63,901 nucleotides of DNA, taken from Cytophagales bacterium (GTDB lineage Bacteria > Bacteroidota > Bacteroidia > Cytophagales > Cyclobacteriaceae). Positions 8,684 through 16,798 of the stretch are shown here, in pieces (the stretch's first letter is position 1; every line of letters begins with the position of its first letter). The translations under genes and the position numbers were made by a program. The stretch covers positions 1-63,901 of the forward strand of contig JAKSDO010000271.1 in the NCBI GenBank assembly GCA_022360055.1, given 5' to 3'. The notes under the pieces are model-generated. The model searched no databases and was not told the origin of the DNA. It worked only from the letters and a program-made list of their open reading frames with translations.

Positions 8684-9125
8684 TCCAGACAAAATAGACC
8701 TTGAGCAACTAAAAGAAAAAACCGCCGAAAATCCCGGCTTGATTTCTTTTCCTCATTCGGTGGGGAGTGCGGTTGTAAAACCGGAGGATAAGGGAAAGAT
8801 AAAGGGTAGGGCCATGGCCGCCATGCGGGAGCAAACAGAGCATCAGCTACACCAGCTCTATGAACAGATGCAAATTCTGGTGACCCAGGCCAATGAAATA
8901 AAAAAGAGGGTGGAAGTTTCAAACAGAATTTATCGGGCTCAAATGAACTTCGAACCCGTGATCGGGAAAACCTATTTTTTATACGAAAAGGAACATGCAC
9001 AGGACGTGCTTTCAATGATTTCACCGGATGAATGGGGAAAACGGCTTCCTTTCAAAAGTTTTGTTGCCAGTGTTCGCCTGCTGTCGGACCATACCTGGGA
9101 GGTGATCAAATCAAATAACCTGTAA
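8661..9125 (+). CDS. DUF2452 domain protein
   Basis: A soluble protein of about 154 residues matching the DUF2452 family: KIDLEQLKEKTAENPGLI, FPHSVGSAVVKPEDKGKIKG, a helical middle that reads as a coiled coil (QTEHQLHQLYEQMQILVTQ), and the end FEPVIGKTYFLYEK with LSMISPDEWG. No ATG is in frame before the conserved region; the first possible start is TTG 8661, inside the end of the preceding small gene. The family has no known biochemical role. Homology is clear from the conserved blocks; the start is the uncertain part. Confidence 0.78.
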   Translation: MNRGKKIDPDKIDLEQLKEKTAENPGLISFPHSVGSAVVKPEDKGKIKGRAMAAMREQTEHQLHQLYEQMQILVTQANEIKKRVEVSNRIYRAQMNFEPVIGKTYFLYEKEHAQDVLSMISPDEWGKRLPFKSFVASVRLLSDHTWEVIKSNNL

Positions 9126-9136
9126 GATTATTCGTT

Positions 9137-9370
9137 CTATTTTACAAATATATCCATTTGGATCGGGCAGAGCGAAGAATTGTTTTGGATAGGCCGGATG
9201 GCGATGATGTTTGATTTGTTATAGACTTTCGAGAACTCGCTTCGACTTATACGCTGGCGCTTTTTGCCTTTTTTTATTTTATAATATTGCATACGCCCGG
9301 ATTTATTGGCGATCGCTCTAAAGAGCGATTCGTATTCGAATTCAATTGAGGAAGGTATGAAAGGATGCAT
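9137..9370 (-). CDS. Hypothetical small basic protein
   Basis: A 77-residue protein rich in lysine and arginine (KIKKGKKRQRISRSEF), with no signal peptide or membrane segment. It begins three bases after the stop of the upstream 85-residue gene, so the two form a pair. I do not recognise a family. The plain ATG and tight spacing support it as a gene, weakly. Confidence 0.45.
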   Translation of the reverse strand: MHPFIPSSIEFEYESLFRAIANKSGRMQYYKIKKGKKRQRISRSEFSKVYNKSNIIAIRPIQNNSSLCPIQMDIFVK

Positions 9371-9373
9371 GAA

Positions 9374-9631
9374 CTATTTCTTTATGTACTCTTTTTTATA
9401 CTTTTCAAAAAGCATTTGCTCTTGCCTGGTATTATACTCGTTGAAAAGCAACTGAGCGGATGAAGGTATGTAATCAAACTTCTTCTCAAAGTGTTTGATT
9501 ATCTTGTTAAGTTCAAAAATACAGGCTCGGGTTTGTCTTAATTGAGTACAGTTGTCCGGGCTGAGAAATTTATTCTTAGTGAGTTTCTTAAATTCCCTGT
9601 CAAGCTGCTTTTTAGAATTTCCCCCGCTCAT
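9374..9631 (-). CDS. Hypothetical small helical protein
   Basis: An 85-residue, largely helical, charged protein starting MSGGNSKKQLDREFKKL and continuing with SPDNCTQLRQTRACIFELN and IIKHFEKKFDYIPSSAQLLF. I chose the ATG at 9631 over a TTG four codons upstream. The composition and the regular spacing of hydrophobic residues look like a folded helical bundle, and similar small proteins seem to occur across Cytophagales, though this is recalled and not checked. Cotranscribed with the following 77-residue gene. Function unknown. Confidence 0.55.
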   Translation of the reverse strand: MSGGNSKKQLDREFKKLTKNKFLSPDNCTQLRQTRACIFELNKIIKHFEKKFDYIPSSAQLLFNEYNTRQEQMLFEKYKKEYIKK

Positions 9632-9956
9632 GATTAAATGCAATTTTTAATAAAAATAATCATATTTCCAAATATTGTGTAATTATACACGTAATATAAG
9701 CAAAAATTTATCTGAAAACGCAAATATTTGTGCAAAAATGCACCATTCGTGTGAATTTATGGCTGAAAAGGGCGAAATAGGCCGGGTCACAGGTCGTTTT
9801 CGCCCCGGATGCGTTCGATCTTGAATTTGTCCTGAGGCATCTTACCGATAGGAATTTTGAACGCTTGTTATTTATTTTAGAATCCGTTTAGTAGATTACG
9901 GTCGGGATGATCGGATAGATCGTGCCGTTTGATCGACTTTTTTCAAACAATAAAAA
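9632..9956. other. AT-rich intergenic region with a possible coding remnant
   Basis: About 325 bases without a clear gene. The left part is AT-rich. On the minus strand at about 9796-9873 a short stop-bounded frame reads like the tail of a soluble protein (AFKIPIGKMPQDKFKIERIR, then GENDL and stop), with a stop immediately upstream, so it may be a remnant. No terminator or promoter stands out. Confidence 0.3.
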
Positions 9957-10610
9957 ATGCCAGTATTCAATTAGTCCGAGAAGCCTTCGTTGCTGAATAC
10001 GTTTGTGTCTGAAATAAGAGATGTTGCCATTCAGGGGGATTCGATGAGGTTTAGGAAGAATCTTGTCCGGATCGGAGAACTTATGGCTTATGAAATCAGC
10101 AAGCGATTGGCTTACCGGGAAAAGATAATAGAAACGCCGCTCGGGAAACACACCACCTCGATTATAGATGAAAAACTTGTTCTCGGAACGATTTTGCGGG
10201 CCGGTCTGCCGCTGCACGAAGGTTTTCTGAATTATTTTGACCGGGCTGAAAATGCTTTTGTTTCGGCGTATCGAAAGTATATCGACAAACAACATTTTGA
10301 TATACATGTCGAATACATCTCCTCTCCGACAATCGCGGGCAAAACCTTAATCCTGGCAGATCCGATGCTTGCAACCGGAACCTCCTTTGAATTGGCCTAC
10401 AAAGCGCTCTTAACAAAAGGAGTTCCTTCCCGTATTCATCTTGCGTGTGTGATCGCAAGTGAGGACGGGGTAAAGTATCTGGAAGAACGCCTGGATTTGG
10501 CAAAGATAAACCTGTGGTGCGCTGCCATTGATCCCGAATTAAACAGCAAATCGTATATCGTGCCGGGCTTGGGAGATGCCGGTGATCTGGCGTATGGGGA
10601 GAAGACCTAG
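9957..10610 (+). CDS. upp: Uracil phosphoribosyltransferase, with an in-frame amber codon near the start
   Basis: Cytosolic pyrimidine-salvage enzyme converting uracil and PRPP to UMP. The body is typical: SMRFRKNLVRIGELMAYEIS, TILRAGLPLHEGFL, the PRPP loop LADPMLATGTSFELAY, and YIVPGLGDAGDLAYGEK at the end. The natural start is the ATG at 9957, which gives MPVFN, then a TAG at 9972-9974, then SEKPSLLNTFVSEIRDV in the same frame. Bacteroidota homologues usually carry a leucine where the TAG stands. Initiation could fall back on TTG 9990, losing 11 residues. Either a one-base sequencing error or a genuine nonsense mutation; the rest of the gene is intact. Confidence 0.88.
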
Positions 10611-10632
10611 CGGGTGAAACGGAAATGAAATC

Positions 10633-11139
10633 ATGAACTATATTTTTAAGTTGATTTGGTGGCTGATCGGTTGGAAAATTGTCGGCGATGTTCCCAGGAG
10701 CGAGAAAAAGTATATTATTATCACAGCTCCTCATACATCAAACTGGGATTTTATGATCGGGGTCCTGGTGCGGAGCGTCATGGGGTTTGATTCAAAATTC
10801 CTCGGAAAAAAATCCTTGTTCAGGTTCCCGTTCGGCTGGTTTTTCAAACGCATGGGCGGTTATCCCGTAGACCGGTCTAAAAGTACGAATCTTGTGGACA
10901 AGGTAGTGGATATCTTCAACCGTCATGAAAAATTTGTAGTAGCTATCGCTCCGGAGGGGACGAGGAAAAATGTGAAGGAATGGAAAACAGGATTTTATTA
11001 TATTGCCCACCGTGCAAAAATCCCGATCGTCCGCGCCAAAATTGACAGGCGGGCCAAAGAAGTGAGATTTTTTGATCCGGTATTCACTTCGGGAGATATC
11101 GTTAGGGATATGCCTAAAATAAAAGAAGTATATAACTGA
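10633..11139 (+). CDS. Lysophospholipid acyltransferase family protein (PlsC-like), short C-terminus
   Basis: A membrane-associated acyltransferase of 168 residues. It has an N-terminal hydrophobic segment with LIWWLIGWKIVG, the HxxxxD acyltransferase motif as HTSNWD, and the substrate motif APEGTRK. This small subgroup is widespread in Bacteroidota and is thought to acylate glycerophospholipids or other amphiphiles. The frame ends at IKEVYN, about a dozen residues before where I would expect relatives to end, so the tail may be lost; no simple frameshift restores it. The gene follows upp by 22 bases on the same strand. Confidence 0.82.
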   Translation: MNYIFKLIWWLIGWKIVGDVPRSEKKYIIITAPHTSNWDFMIGVLVRSVMGFDSKFLGKKSLFRFPFGWFFKRMGGYPVDRSKSTNLVDKVVDIFNRHEKFVVAIAPEGTRKNVKEWKTGFYYIAHRAKIPIVRAKIDRRAKEVRFFDPVFTSGDIVRDMPKIKEVYN

Positions 11140-11176
11140 TTCGGTTTATAATTTCCAAAAGATATTATATTTGGAG

Positions 11177-14071
11177 ATGCTTTTGAAATATCGGTCCAAA
11201 CGTCCATCAACTGTAGTTGTTCTCCTATTTTTTTTATTGCATCTTTTTCAGTATACGCTTTCTTTTTCCCAGGAATTTGGGGGTAATCCGCCGCGAATGC
11301 GCTGGCGGCAAATCAATACCGGAACTGCGCGTGTTATTTATCCGACCGGTATGGATAGTCAGGCGCAACGGGTCGCAAATATTGTGCATCACATACGGGA
11401 CCACGGACACGGTTCCGTCGGGAACCGGCACAAGAAGATCGATATCGTGCTGCAAAATCAGACCGTGGCTTCCAACGGTTACGTCGGGCTTGCTCCCTTC
11501 AGGTCCGAATATTATCTGAACCCTCCTCAATCCGGATATTTGGTAAGTTCAAACTGGCTGGACATTCTGACCATCCACGAGCAGCGGCACGTTCAGCAAT
11601 TTTCAAATGCCAGGAGGGGACTTACAAATTTTGGGTATGTAATCGGCGGTGAGTTGGGCTGGAGTTTTTTCTCTTCCTTAAGTATTCCGAACTGGTTTTG
11701 GGAAGGCGATGCCGTCGTCTTCGAAACGGCGCTGTCAAAACAGGGGCGGGGGAGAATGCCTTCCTTTTATAATGGATTTAAGAGCCTGTACCTTGAAGAT
11801 ACCTACTATGTCTACAATAAGGTCAGAAACGGATCGCTGAAGGATTTTGTGCCGAATCATTATGAGTCGGGATACCTGATGGTAAATTATGGACGGGAAG
11901 AATTCGGATTTGACTTTTGGAAGGATGTGCTGCATCAGTCCGGGAAATACAAAGGGCTGTTTTATCCGTTCTCAAGAAGCATATACCGAAAGACCGGAAA
12001 TCCATCCTACGACTTTTACATCATGGCCTTGCGTCATTATAATTCGAAGTGGGACGACGTTAAAAAAAAACCTGAGCAAGAAGGGTTGGAACAGTTAAAC
12101 GATGTAGATAAAGGGGATACATATACGGTTTACAGGTATCCGTATTTTGACCGGGAGGGAAGCGCCATAGTCTATAAATCGAGTTATAAAAGGATCGGCG
12201 GATTTTACCGCATCAATCAATACGGGATGGAGTACCTGATTACCAGGCAGGGCCGCGTATTGGACAGCTACTTTTCATATAAAAACGGGAAATTAGTATG
12301 GGCGGAAATCGGGCAGGATGAGCGCTGGAGCTGGGGCGTGAATTCCAACATCGTTTTGTACGACATGTCCGGCAACGAAAAGCGCAAGCTTACCTCCTCG
12401 TCAAAATATTTCTCTCCCGACCTCTCTCATGATGGTGAAAGGATCGTTGTTTTCCAAAGTACCCCGGAGCTCAAATACAATTTACATATTATATCCGCCG
12501 AGGACGGAAAGCTGCTCCGGGAAATCCCCAATGCATCCAACTATTATTTTTCATATCCGAAGTGGTCGCCGGACGACCGGGAAATAGTTTCGATAGCCAG
12601 GGATAATTTGGGCAGGAATGCCCTGGTGAAAGTGGATACGGCCACCGGTGGTATTGAGAAGTTGACGGAATTTACTGATCATCAGCTCGGTATTCCCTGG
12701 CAGACAAAAGACCGCATATATTTTTCGGCGACATTTTCAGGGATCGACAATATCTATGCGCTGAAAAACGGGAACGATACCATATTCCAGGTTACGGACG
12801 AAAGAATCGGAGCCTATAATGCATCGATAAATCCTGCGGATGAAAAATTGTATTATACGGATTTCAATAAGCTCGGAAGCGATATTAAAAGGATTCCTGT
12901 CGATACGTTAAAGTGGAAACCAATTACAATCAAAGAACCGGTGGATATGCCTGAATATGACTTTGTATCCAACAGCGGTGAAGGTGGAGACATCACCGGC
13001 ATTCTGGACAATAAGGAGTATGCGAGCACCAAATATTCCAATTCTGCGAAATTGATCAATCTGCACAGTTGGAGTCTGTTTTTTATCGACCCGAATTACG
13101 AATGGGCTTTGAGATCGAACAATATACTCAATACTCTGGATATGAGCCTGGGAATCAGGTACAACAGGAACGATGACGATCTCACTTATTTTTTCGATGC
13201 GGCTTATGCGCAGTTATATCCTGTTCTTACGTTCAGCGCGAGCACGGGTAAAAGGGCCGGGTTGAGAATTGAAAGGAATGCCGTTGGGTTTCCGACGGAT
13301 ACCGTAAAAGTGGAATGGTGGGAAGATAAACTCAAAACCGGATTTTTACTTCCATTTGATATCAGCAAGGGTTTATATACCTCTAAGCTGAATCTTTTTT
13401 CGAACTACGCGGTGACAGCGATTCGCTTTAAGAATAATGAAAGTGTGGAAACTACAAATTTCAATCTGAGCTCGGTTGAAACCGGCGCCTCTTTCTTAAA
13501 CCGGAGAAAAAAGGCCCGGCAAAATATTTTTTCAAAAAACAGTCAGTATATCCAATTGATATATAACGGCTCGATCGATGAAAACAAAGCCGGTCAGTTA
13601 TTGATTGATTCCGAGTGGACCTTCCCGGGTTTTTCGGATAACCACAATATTGTATTTCAGGCGTCCTACCAACACGAAGATGCTGAAAATGACTACCGGT
13701 TTACCGATAATTTTGTTTATTCCAGAGGATACAACAGGCCGGTTTATGATTACCTCTACAAAATCGGATCGAACTATCATTTGCCGGTAGTGTATCCGGA
13801 TTGGGGATTTTGGGGGATGCTCTATTTTTATCGAATTCGGGCAAATGCGTTTTTCGACTATAGCCGGGCCCATTTGATTAATTCCGAAACCAATACCAAA
13901 TCCATTCAGTTGTATAACTCCGTCGGAGGGGAAATCGTTTTTGATACCAACATATTCAATTTGTACCAGATGAGCCTGGGATTCAGGTACAGTTATCTCC
14001 TCAATGAAGACCCGCGGGAAAGAAACCTGAAGCATTCATTCGAAGTTTTTATTCCGCTTTTAAGGTTTTAA
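11177..14071 (+). CDS. Large exported protein: HExxH peptidase-like domain, TolB-like propeller, C-terminal barrel
   Basis: A 964-residue exported protein. A signal peptide ends near LSFSQ. Residues about 30-290 contain HEQRH (His134, Glu135, His138), a HExxH zinc signature, followed by FWEGDAVVFET with Glu176 placed as a gluzincin third ligand. Residues about 310-610 carry PD40/TolB-type propeller blades (SYPKWSPDDREIVSIA, RIYFSATFSGIDNIYAL). The rest, about 640-964, alternates hydrophobic and polar residues and ends in phenylalanine (FIPLLRF), as an outer-membrane barrel would. It may be a surface-anchored metallopeptidase; activity is inferred from motifs only. ATG 11177 is preferred to TTG 11171. 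No partner genes are adjacent. Confidence 0.75.
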   Translation: MLLKYRSKRPSTVVVLLFFLLHLFQYTLSFSQEFGGNPPRMRWRQINTGTARVIYPTGMDSQAQRVANIVHHIRDHGHGSVGNRHKKIDIVLQNQTVASNGYVGLAPFRSEYYLNPPQSGYLVSSNWLDILTIHEQRHVQQFSNARRGLTNFGYVIGGELGWSFFSSLSIPNWFWEGDAVVFETALSKQGRGRMPSFYNGFKSLYLEDTYYVYNKVRNGSLKDFVPNHYESGYLMVNYGREEFGFDFWKDVLHQSGKYKGLFYPFSRSIYRKTGNPSYDFYIMALRHYNSKWDDVKKKPEQEGLEQLNDVDKGDTYTVYRYPYFDREGSAIVYKSSYKRIGGFYRINQYGMEYLITRQGRVLDSYFSYKNGKLVWAEIGQDERWSWGVNSNIVLYDMSGNEKRKLTSSSKYFSPDLSHDGERIVVFQSTPELKYNLHIISAEDGKLLREIPNASNYYFSYPKWSPDDREIVSIARDNLGRNALVKVDTATGGIEKLTEFTDHQLGIPWQTKDRIYFSATFSGIDNIYALKNGNDTIFQVTDERIGAYNASINPADEKLYYTDFNKLGSDIKRIPVDTLKWKPITIKEPVDMPEYDFVSNSGEGGDITGILDNKEYASTKYSNSAKLINLHSWSLFFIDPNYEWALRSNNILNTLDMSLGIRYNRNDDDLTYFFDAAYAQLYPVLTFSASTGKRAGLRIERNAVGFPTDTVKVEWWEDKLKTGFLLPFDISKGLYTSKLNLFSNYAVTAIRFKNNESVETTNFNLSSVETGASFLNRRKKARQNIFSKNSQYIQLIYNGSIDENKAGQLLIDSEWTFPGFSDNHNIVFQASYQHEDAENDYRFTDNFVYSRGYNRPVYDYLYKIGSNYHLPVVYPDWGFWGMLYFYRIRANAFFDYSRAHLINSETNTKSIQLYNSVGGEIVFDTNIFNLYQMSLGFRYSYLLNEDPRERNLKHSFEVFIPLLRF

Positions 14072-14114
14072 CCCTCCGGGTTTATTCATCTCAGTCCGCC
14101 AAAACCCGAAAGCC

Positions 14115-14132
14115 ACTGCTGTCGGCAGCAGT
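14115..14132. other. Hairpin between convergent genes
   Basis: A 7-bp perfect stem (ACTGCTG / CAGCAGT) with loop TCGG lies between the large exported protein and the convergent DUF92 gene. No T-run follows, so intrinsic termination is uncertain. Confidence 0.35.
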
Positions 14133-14198
14133 TGGCAGGCGTGGGTGGTAATCACTCCCGGTCCTTGTTTGAGCGTCTTGCTCGGACAGATGGAGGTT

Positions 14199-14921
14199 TT
14201 AAAGAAGTGTGAGGTAAGCCAAGCCGGATAAAAGGGCTCCCGACAAGGTGGCGAAGAAATTGACCAAATGATTGTCTAGATACCCCTTCCGCTGCAGTGA
14301 GGCACCGAGAATCGAGTCGGTGAGATTGCCGGCCAGGCCGGCAAATATGAGAATAGCGATCGATGCCGCATCCGTTCGAAACAAAAGAGTTCCAAAAGCA
14401 ATAAGAGCGCTTCCGATGATGCCGGACAACAGGCCCTCCATACTTATGACCCCATCGTTGCCCCTGTTTGCCCTTTTCAGACTGATGATATCAAAATATT
14501 TCCTTCCGTAGACATTCCCGAATTCAGATGAAAATGTGTCTGAACAGGCCGTGGCAAAGCTTCCCGCAATCATAAAATCTGCGATGTCTTTATATTCCGG
14601 GGTGAGTAAGGCGGTCAGCGCCAGCATACCTGCAATTCCACCGTTTGCCAGAACGTTTGAAATCCCGCGCCTGCCGCCATTTTCCTGTTCAAGCTTGTAT
14701 TTGCTTTTCAAATCCTTTTTCCACGATGAAGCCAAAGTGCCCAGGACAAAAAAAAGAAATAAGCCAAACAAACTCCGTGTACCTGTACCCATCCAAATGA
14801 TGCATGCCAGCAATGCGCCTGCCAGTGCGCCCGTCAGGTCGATCTTCCCAAACCAATAGGAAATAACAACTGCTGCGATTACGGCTGTTGGGATGGCGAT
14901 AAATTGTAAGAATAACTCCAA
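14199..14921 (-). CDS. DUF92 integral membrane protein (TMEM19-like)
   Basis: A polytopic membrane protein of 240 residues with about six hydrophobic segments. The DUF92 family signature is clear in ASSWKKDLKSKYKLEQENGG, FATACSDTFSSEFGNVYGRK and RANRGNDGVISMEGLLSG, with NLTDSILGASLQRKG near the end. The family includes plant phytyl-phosphate kinase VTE6 and the membrane kinase-like TMEM19 proteins; in bacteria it may phosphorylate or transfer polyprenyl compounds, but the substrate is unknown. It is monocistronic, convergent with the preceding large gene. Confidence 0.85.
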   Translation of the reverse strand: MELFLQFIAIPTAVIAAVVISYWFGKIDLTGALAGALLACIIWMGTGTRSLFGLFLFFVLGTLASSWKKDLKSKYKLEQENGGRRGISNVLANGGIAGMLALTALLTPEYKDIADFMIAGSFATACSDTFSSEFGNVYGRKYFDIISLKRANRGNDGVISMEGLLSGIIGSALIAFGTLLFRTDAASIAILIFAGLAGNLTDSILGASLQRKGYLDNHLVNFFATLSGALLSGLAYLTLL

Positions 14922-14990
14922 AATACTGTATCAATTTGAATCGTGATTCCCGAGTGTTGGAAACAGGCAAAAATACGCTTTTCAAATAGA

Positions 14991-15078
14991 TTTCATCTGT
15001 TTATTTTTTTTGGTTGGCGACACACAGAGAAATATAATCATGCTCGCGCGTGTCCTGAATTTGCTCCGGCCAAGCCGG
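14991..15078. repeat. Dispersed repeat, copy A
   Basis: About 88 bases: TTTCATCTG, a long T-run, GGTTGGCGACACACAGAGAA, ATAATCATGCTCG, TGTCCTGAATTTGCTCCGG, ending in the small hairpin CCGGC-CAA-GCCGG. Directly followed by copy B; copy C lies at 21379-21468. Confidence 0.85.
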
Positions 15079-15167
15079 TTTCACCTGTTTATTTTTTTTT
15101 GGTTGGCGATGCACAGAGAAACATAATCATGCTCGTGTGTGTCCTGAATTTGCTCCGGCCAAGCCGG
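15079..15167. repeat. Dispersed repeat, copy B
   Basis: About 89 bases, adjoining copy A head to tail and differing from it at only a few positions (mostly C/T and A/G transitions such as GCGCGTGT against GTGTGTGT). It carries the same CCGGC-CAA-GCCGG hairpin at its right end. Confidence 0.85.
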
Positions 15168-15179
15168 TTTCAGGGGTTT

Positions 15180-15265
15180 ACCATTTGATGCCACGGATGT
15201 ACGGAGGGAGTTCCGGTTCGCCGGAAACACATTAACGTTTTCCGGCCATGGATGCATCAAATGGT
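15180..15265. repeat. Inverted repeat with 11-bp arms
   Basis: ACCATTTGATG at 15180-15190 is the exact reverse complement of CATCAAATGGT at 15255-15265, enclosing 64 bases with further short palindromes (CCGGTTCGCCGG). It could be a folded RNA, or the relic of a small non-autonomous mobile element. Confidence 0.5.
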
Positions 15266-15313
15266 CCGTCTGTATTAAAAGAAACAATCGATTGTCGGAA
15301 CACCCACAGGAAA

Positions 15314-15329
15314 GCCGCAGGCCTGCGGC
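15314..15329. repeat. Perfect 16-base palindrome
   Basis: GCCGCAGGCCTGCGGC is its own reverse complement, in an intergenic region 120 bases before the next start codon. It may be a protein-binding site; nothing else identifies it. Confidence 0.45.
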
Positions 15330-15449
15330 ACATTTAGCCGGATGCAATAAAGGCCCCGGTATGTTTAAAACCATCACATACAAAGTATTTAAAAAACGGG
15401 ATTTTTAATAACCAAATTTCCAAGTATATTCGCTAAAAACATAACTACG

Positions 15450-15842
15450 ATGAAAAGCTTTTTTAACCTGCTCAAAAAGATCGGGATCATAATTTTACTT
15501 TTGGCAATTGCCGTGTTTGTATTTTTGAACTTGGCCAATTACTCTTCAGGATTCAGGGCCGGGGTCCCTACAAAGATCAGCAAAAAAGGGATATTGATCA
15601 AAACCTGGGAGGGGACCATGAATATCGGAGGATTAACAAACACCTCGGAAGGGGCAATACCTACGACCTGGGATTTTACGGTGCGTAAATCGGCCGATAG
15701 TGTAATTGCAAAGATTGACCGGGCAATTCTGGAAGGGCATCGCGTAAAACTCATCTACAATGAAAAATATGTAAGATTCTTCTGGCTCGGAGATACCAGG
15801 TATTTTGTATACGATGTCGAAGTTTTGGAAACGCCGCACTGA
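15450..15842 (+). CDS. Small membrane-anchored protein of unknown function
   Basis: A protein of 130 residues with an N-terminal transmembrane segment (IGIIILLLAIAVFVFLNLAN) and an outside domain of about 95 residues predicted as beta-rich: KKGILIKTWEGTMNIGG, WDFTVRKSADSVIAKI and VKLIYNEKYVRFFWLGDT, with the end YFVYDVEVLE. I recall similar Bacteroidota proteins being mislabelled as 6-phosphogluconate dehydrogenase; there is no such domain here. Start ATG 15450 is clear. No operon partner: the upstream region is repeat-rich and downstream lies a decayed fragment on the other strand. Confidence 0.7.
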   Translation: MKSFFNLLKKIGIIILLLAIAVFVFLNLANYSSGFRAGVPTKISKKGILIKTWEGTMNIGGLTNTSEGAIPTTWDFTVRKSADSVIAKIDRAILEGHRVKLIYNEKYVRFFWLGDTRYFVYDVEVLETPH

Positions 15843-16009
15843 TATTAATCTTCTTTTAAAGCGTCGACCGGATTCGATCTAGTCTCTCCTTATTGTATGG
15901 TAATTCACTGTTCCGAGGGCAATTGCCAATGCAATCCGTGAAAGAAACGATAGAAATCCGACCGGTGTCCATTGCAAATAGTTCCATTCAGGCCTAAATA
16001 TTCCGGATG
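15843..16009 (-). pseudogene. Decayed C-terminal end of an FtsX/MacB-like ABC permease
   Basis: Reading the minus strand, one frame gives EWNYLQWTPVGFLSF, then ALAIALGTVNYHTIRR and a stop; in another frame, slightly downstream, NPVDALKED and stop. Together these match the last transmembrane helix and the typical end (TVSYHTIRAA..NPVDALK) of Bacteroidota FtsX/MacB-type permeases, now broken by at least one frameshift and one stop codon. Only about 170 bases remain; nothing of the rest of the gene is present. Confidence 0.5.
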
Positions 16010-16029
16010 ACGAACCTTATACAGCCGAT

Positions 16030-16461
16030 TTACTTCTTTCCCAGAATCTGGACCACAACTTTTCTAGATCTTGAACGCGTATCAAAATCAAGGAAAATAA
16101 TTTGCTGCCAGGTCCCGAGGATGAGATTGGAATTGATAAACGGGACGACCATCGAGCTGCCCTGAAGTGTGGAGCGTACGTGCGATGCGCCGTTGTTATC
16201 TCCCCACGTATCGTTGTGCGCGTACTGGATTCCATATGGAGCCAATTTATCAAACATTTCGGCGATGTCCGTATGAACAAGGCCCGGTTCAAACTCGATG
16301 GTACTCAGGCCTGTCGTGGAACCGATAGCAAAAAGGGTCGCCTGGCCTTCGATAAATCCTGACCTGTGAATTTCTGCCTGTACCATATCCGTGATATCGA
16401 CAATATGTGTCATTCCCTTGGTATTGAATTGAATGTGCCTGGTTTCCAGTTCGATCGCCAT
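16030..16461 (-). CDS. YjbQ family protein (UPF0047)
   Basis: A soluble 143-residue protein of the YjbQ/UPF0047 family. Conserved parts include IEFEPGLVHTDI, YAHNDTWGDNNGASHVRS, and LILGTWQQIIFLDFDTR; the histidines and aspartates form the family's metal-binding and active-site cluster. Escherichia coli YjbQ has weak thiamine-phosphate synthase activity in vivo, but the true role is unsettled. The length is typical and the ATG at 16461 clear. Monocistronic. Confidence 0.9.
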   Translation of the reverse strand: MAIELETRHIQFNTKGMTHIVDITDMVQAEIHRSGFIEGQATLFAIGSTTGLSTIEFEPGLVHTDIAEMFDKLAPYGIQYAHNDTWGDNNGASHVRSTLQGSSMVVPFINSNLILGTWQQIIFLDFDTRSRSRKVVVQILGKK

Positions 16462-16798
16462 CTCAGTAGTTATTTGTTGTACGTAAATCTTCCATTATAA
16501 TATTTGAGCAAATTTAGTAAAATGTTGCATCAAAAGCATAGAAACGGACCGACCGGTGTAAGCGCATTTGTCTTGGGATCAATGGCCCTGCTTTCCCACG
16601 GACGAGGCCGGTACGGTGAAGGAATCTCGATCCGTTCGGATACTCCTTGAGCCGGGCGCCTGTGTCCGGCAGCGCGGCGTTCGGAATTGGCATGCGATGA
16701 CATTCCGGGACGGTTCCATAATATTCCGGGATTAAGTCAGTATTTACGATTCAACTACTTACTTTTGCGGCTTAATCAGATTTGAACGAGGAAAGAAT
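16462..16798. other. Intergenic region upstream of typA
   Basis: A 337-base stretch without a credible gene between divergent yjbQ and typA. A TACTTTTG at 16760-16767 matches the Bacteroidota -7 consensus about 30 bases before the typA ATG, without a clear -33 TTG. The GC-richer middle (about 16600-16720) shows nothing recognisable. Confidence 0.4.

Larger units (their letters stand above)
14922..15449. other. Repeat-rich intergenic region
   Basis: About 530 bases with no credible gene. It holds two tandem copies of an approximately 88-base repeat (14991-15167), an 11-bp inverted repeat (15180-15190 against 15255-15265) and a perfect 16-base palindrome (15314-15329). It also contains the upstream region of the small membrane protein at 15450. 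Confidence 0.7.

Noticed and set aside
9796-9873. Short minus-strand peptide resembling a protein tail (IPIGKMPQDKFKIERIR)
   Set aside because: Only 26 codons between stops, no family recognised; kept as a note within the intergenic region instead of a gene.
14115-14132. Hairpin as a strong intrinsic terminator
   Set aside because: Stem is good but no T-run follows on either strand; listed as a hairpin only.
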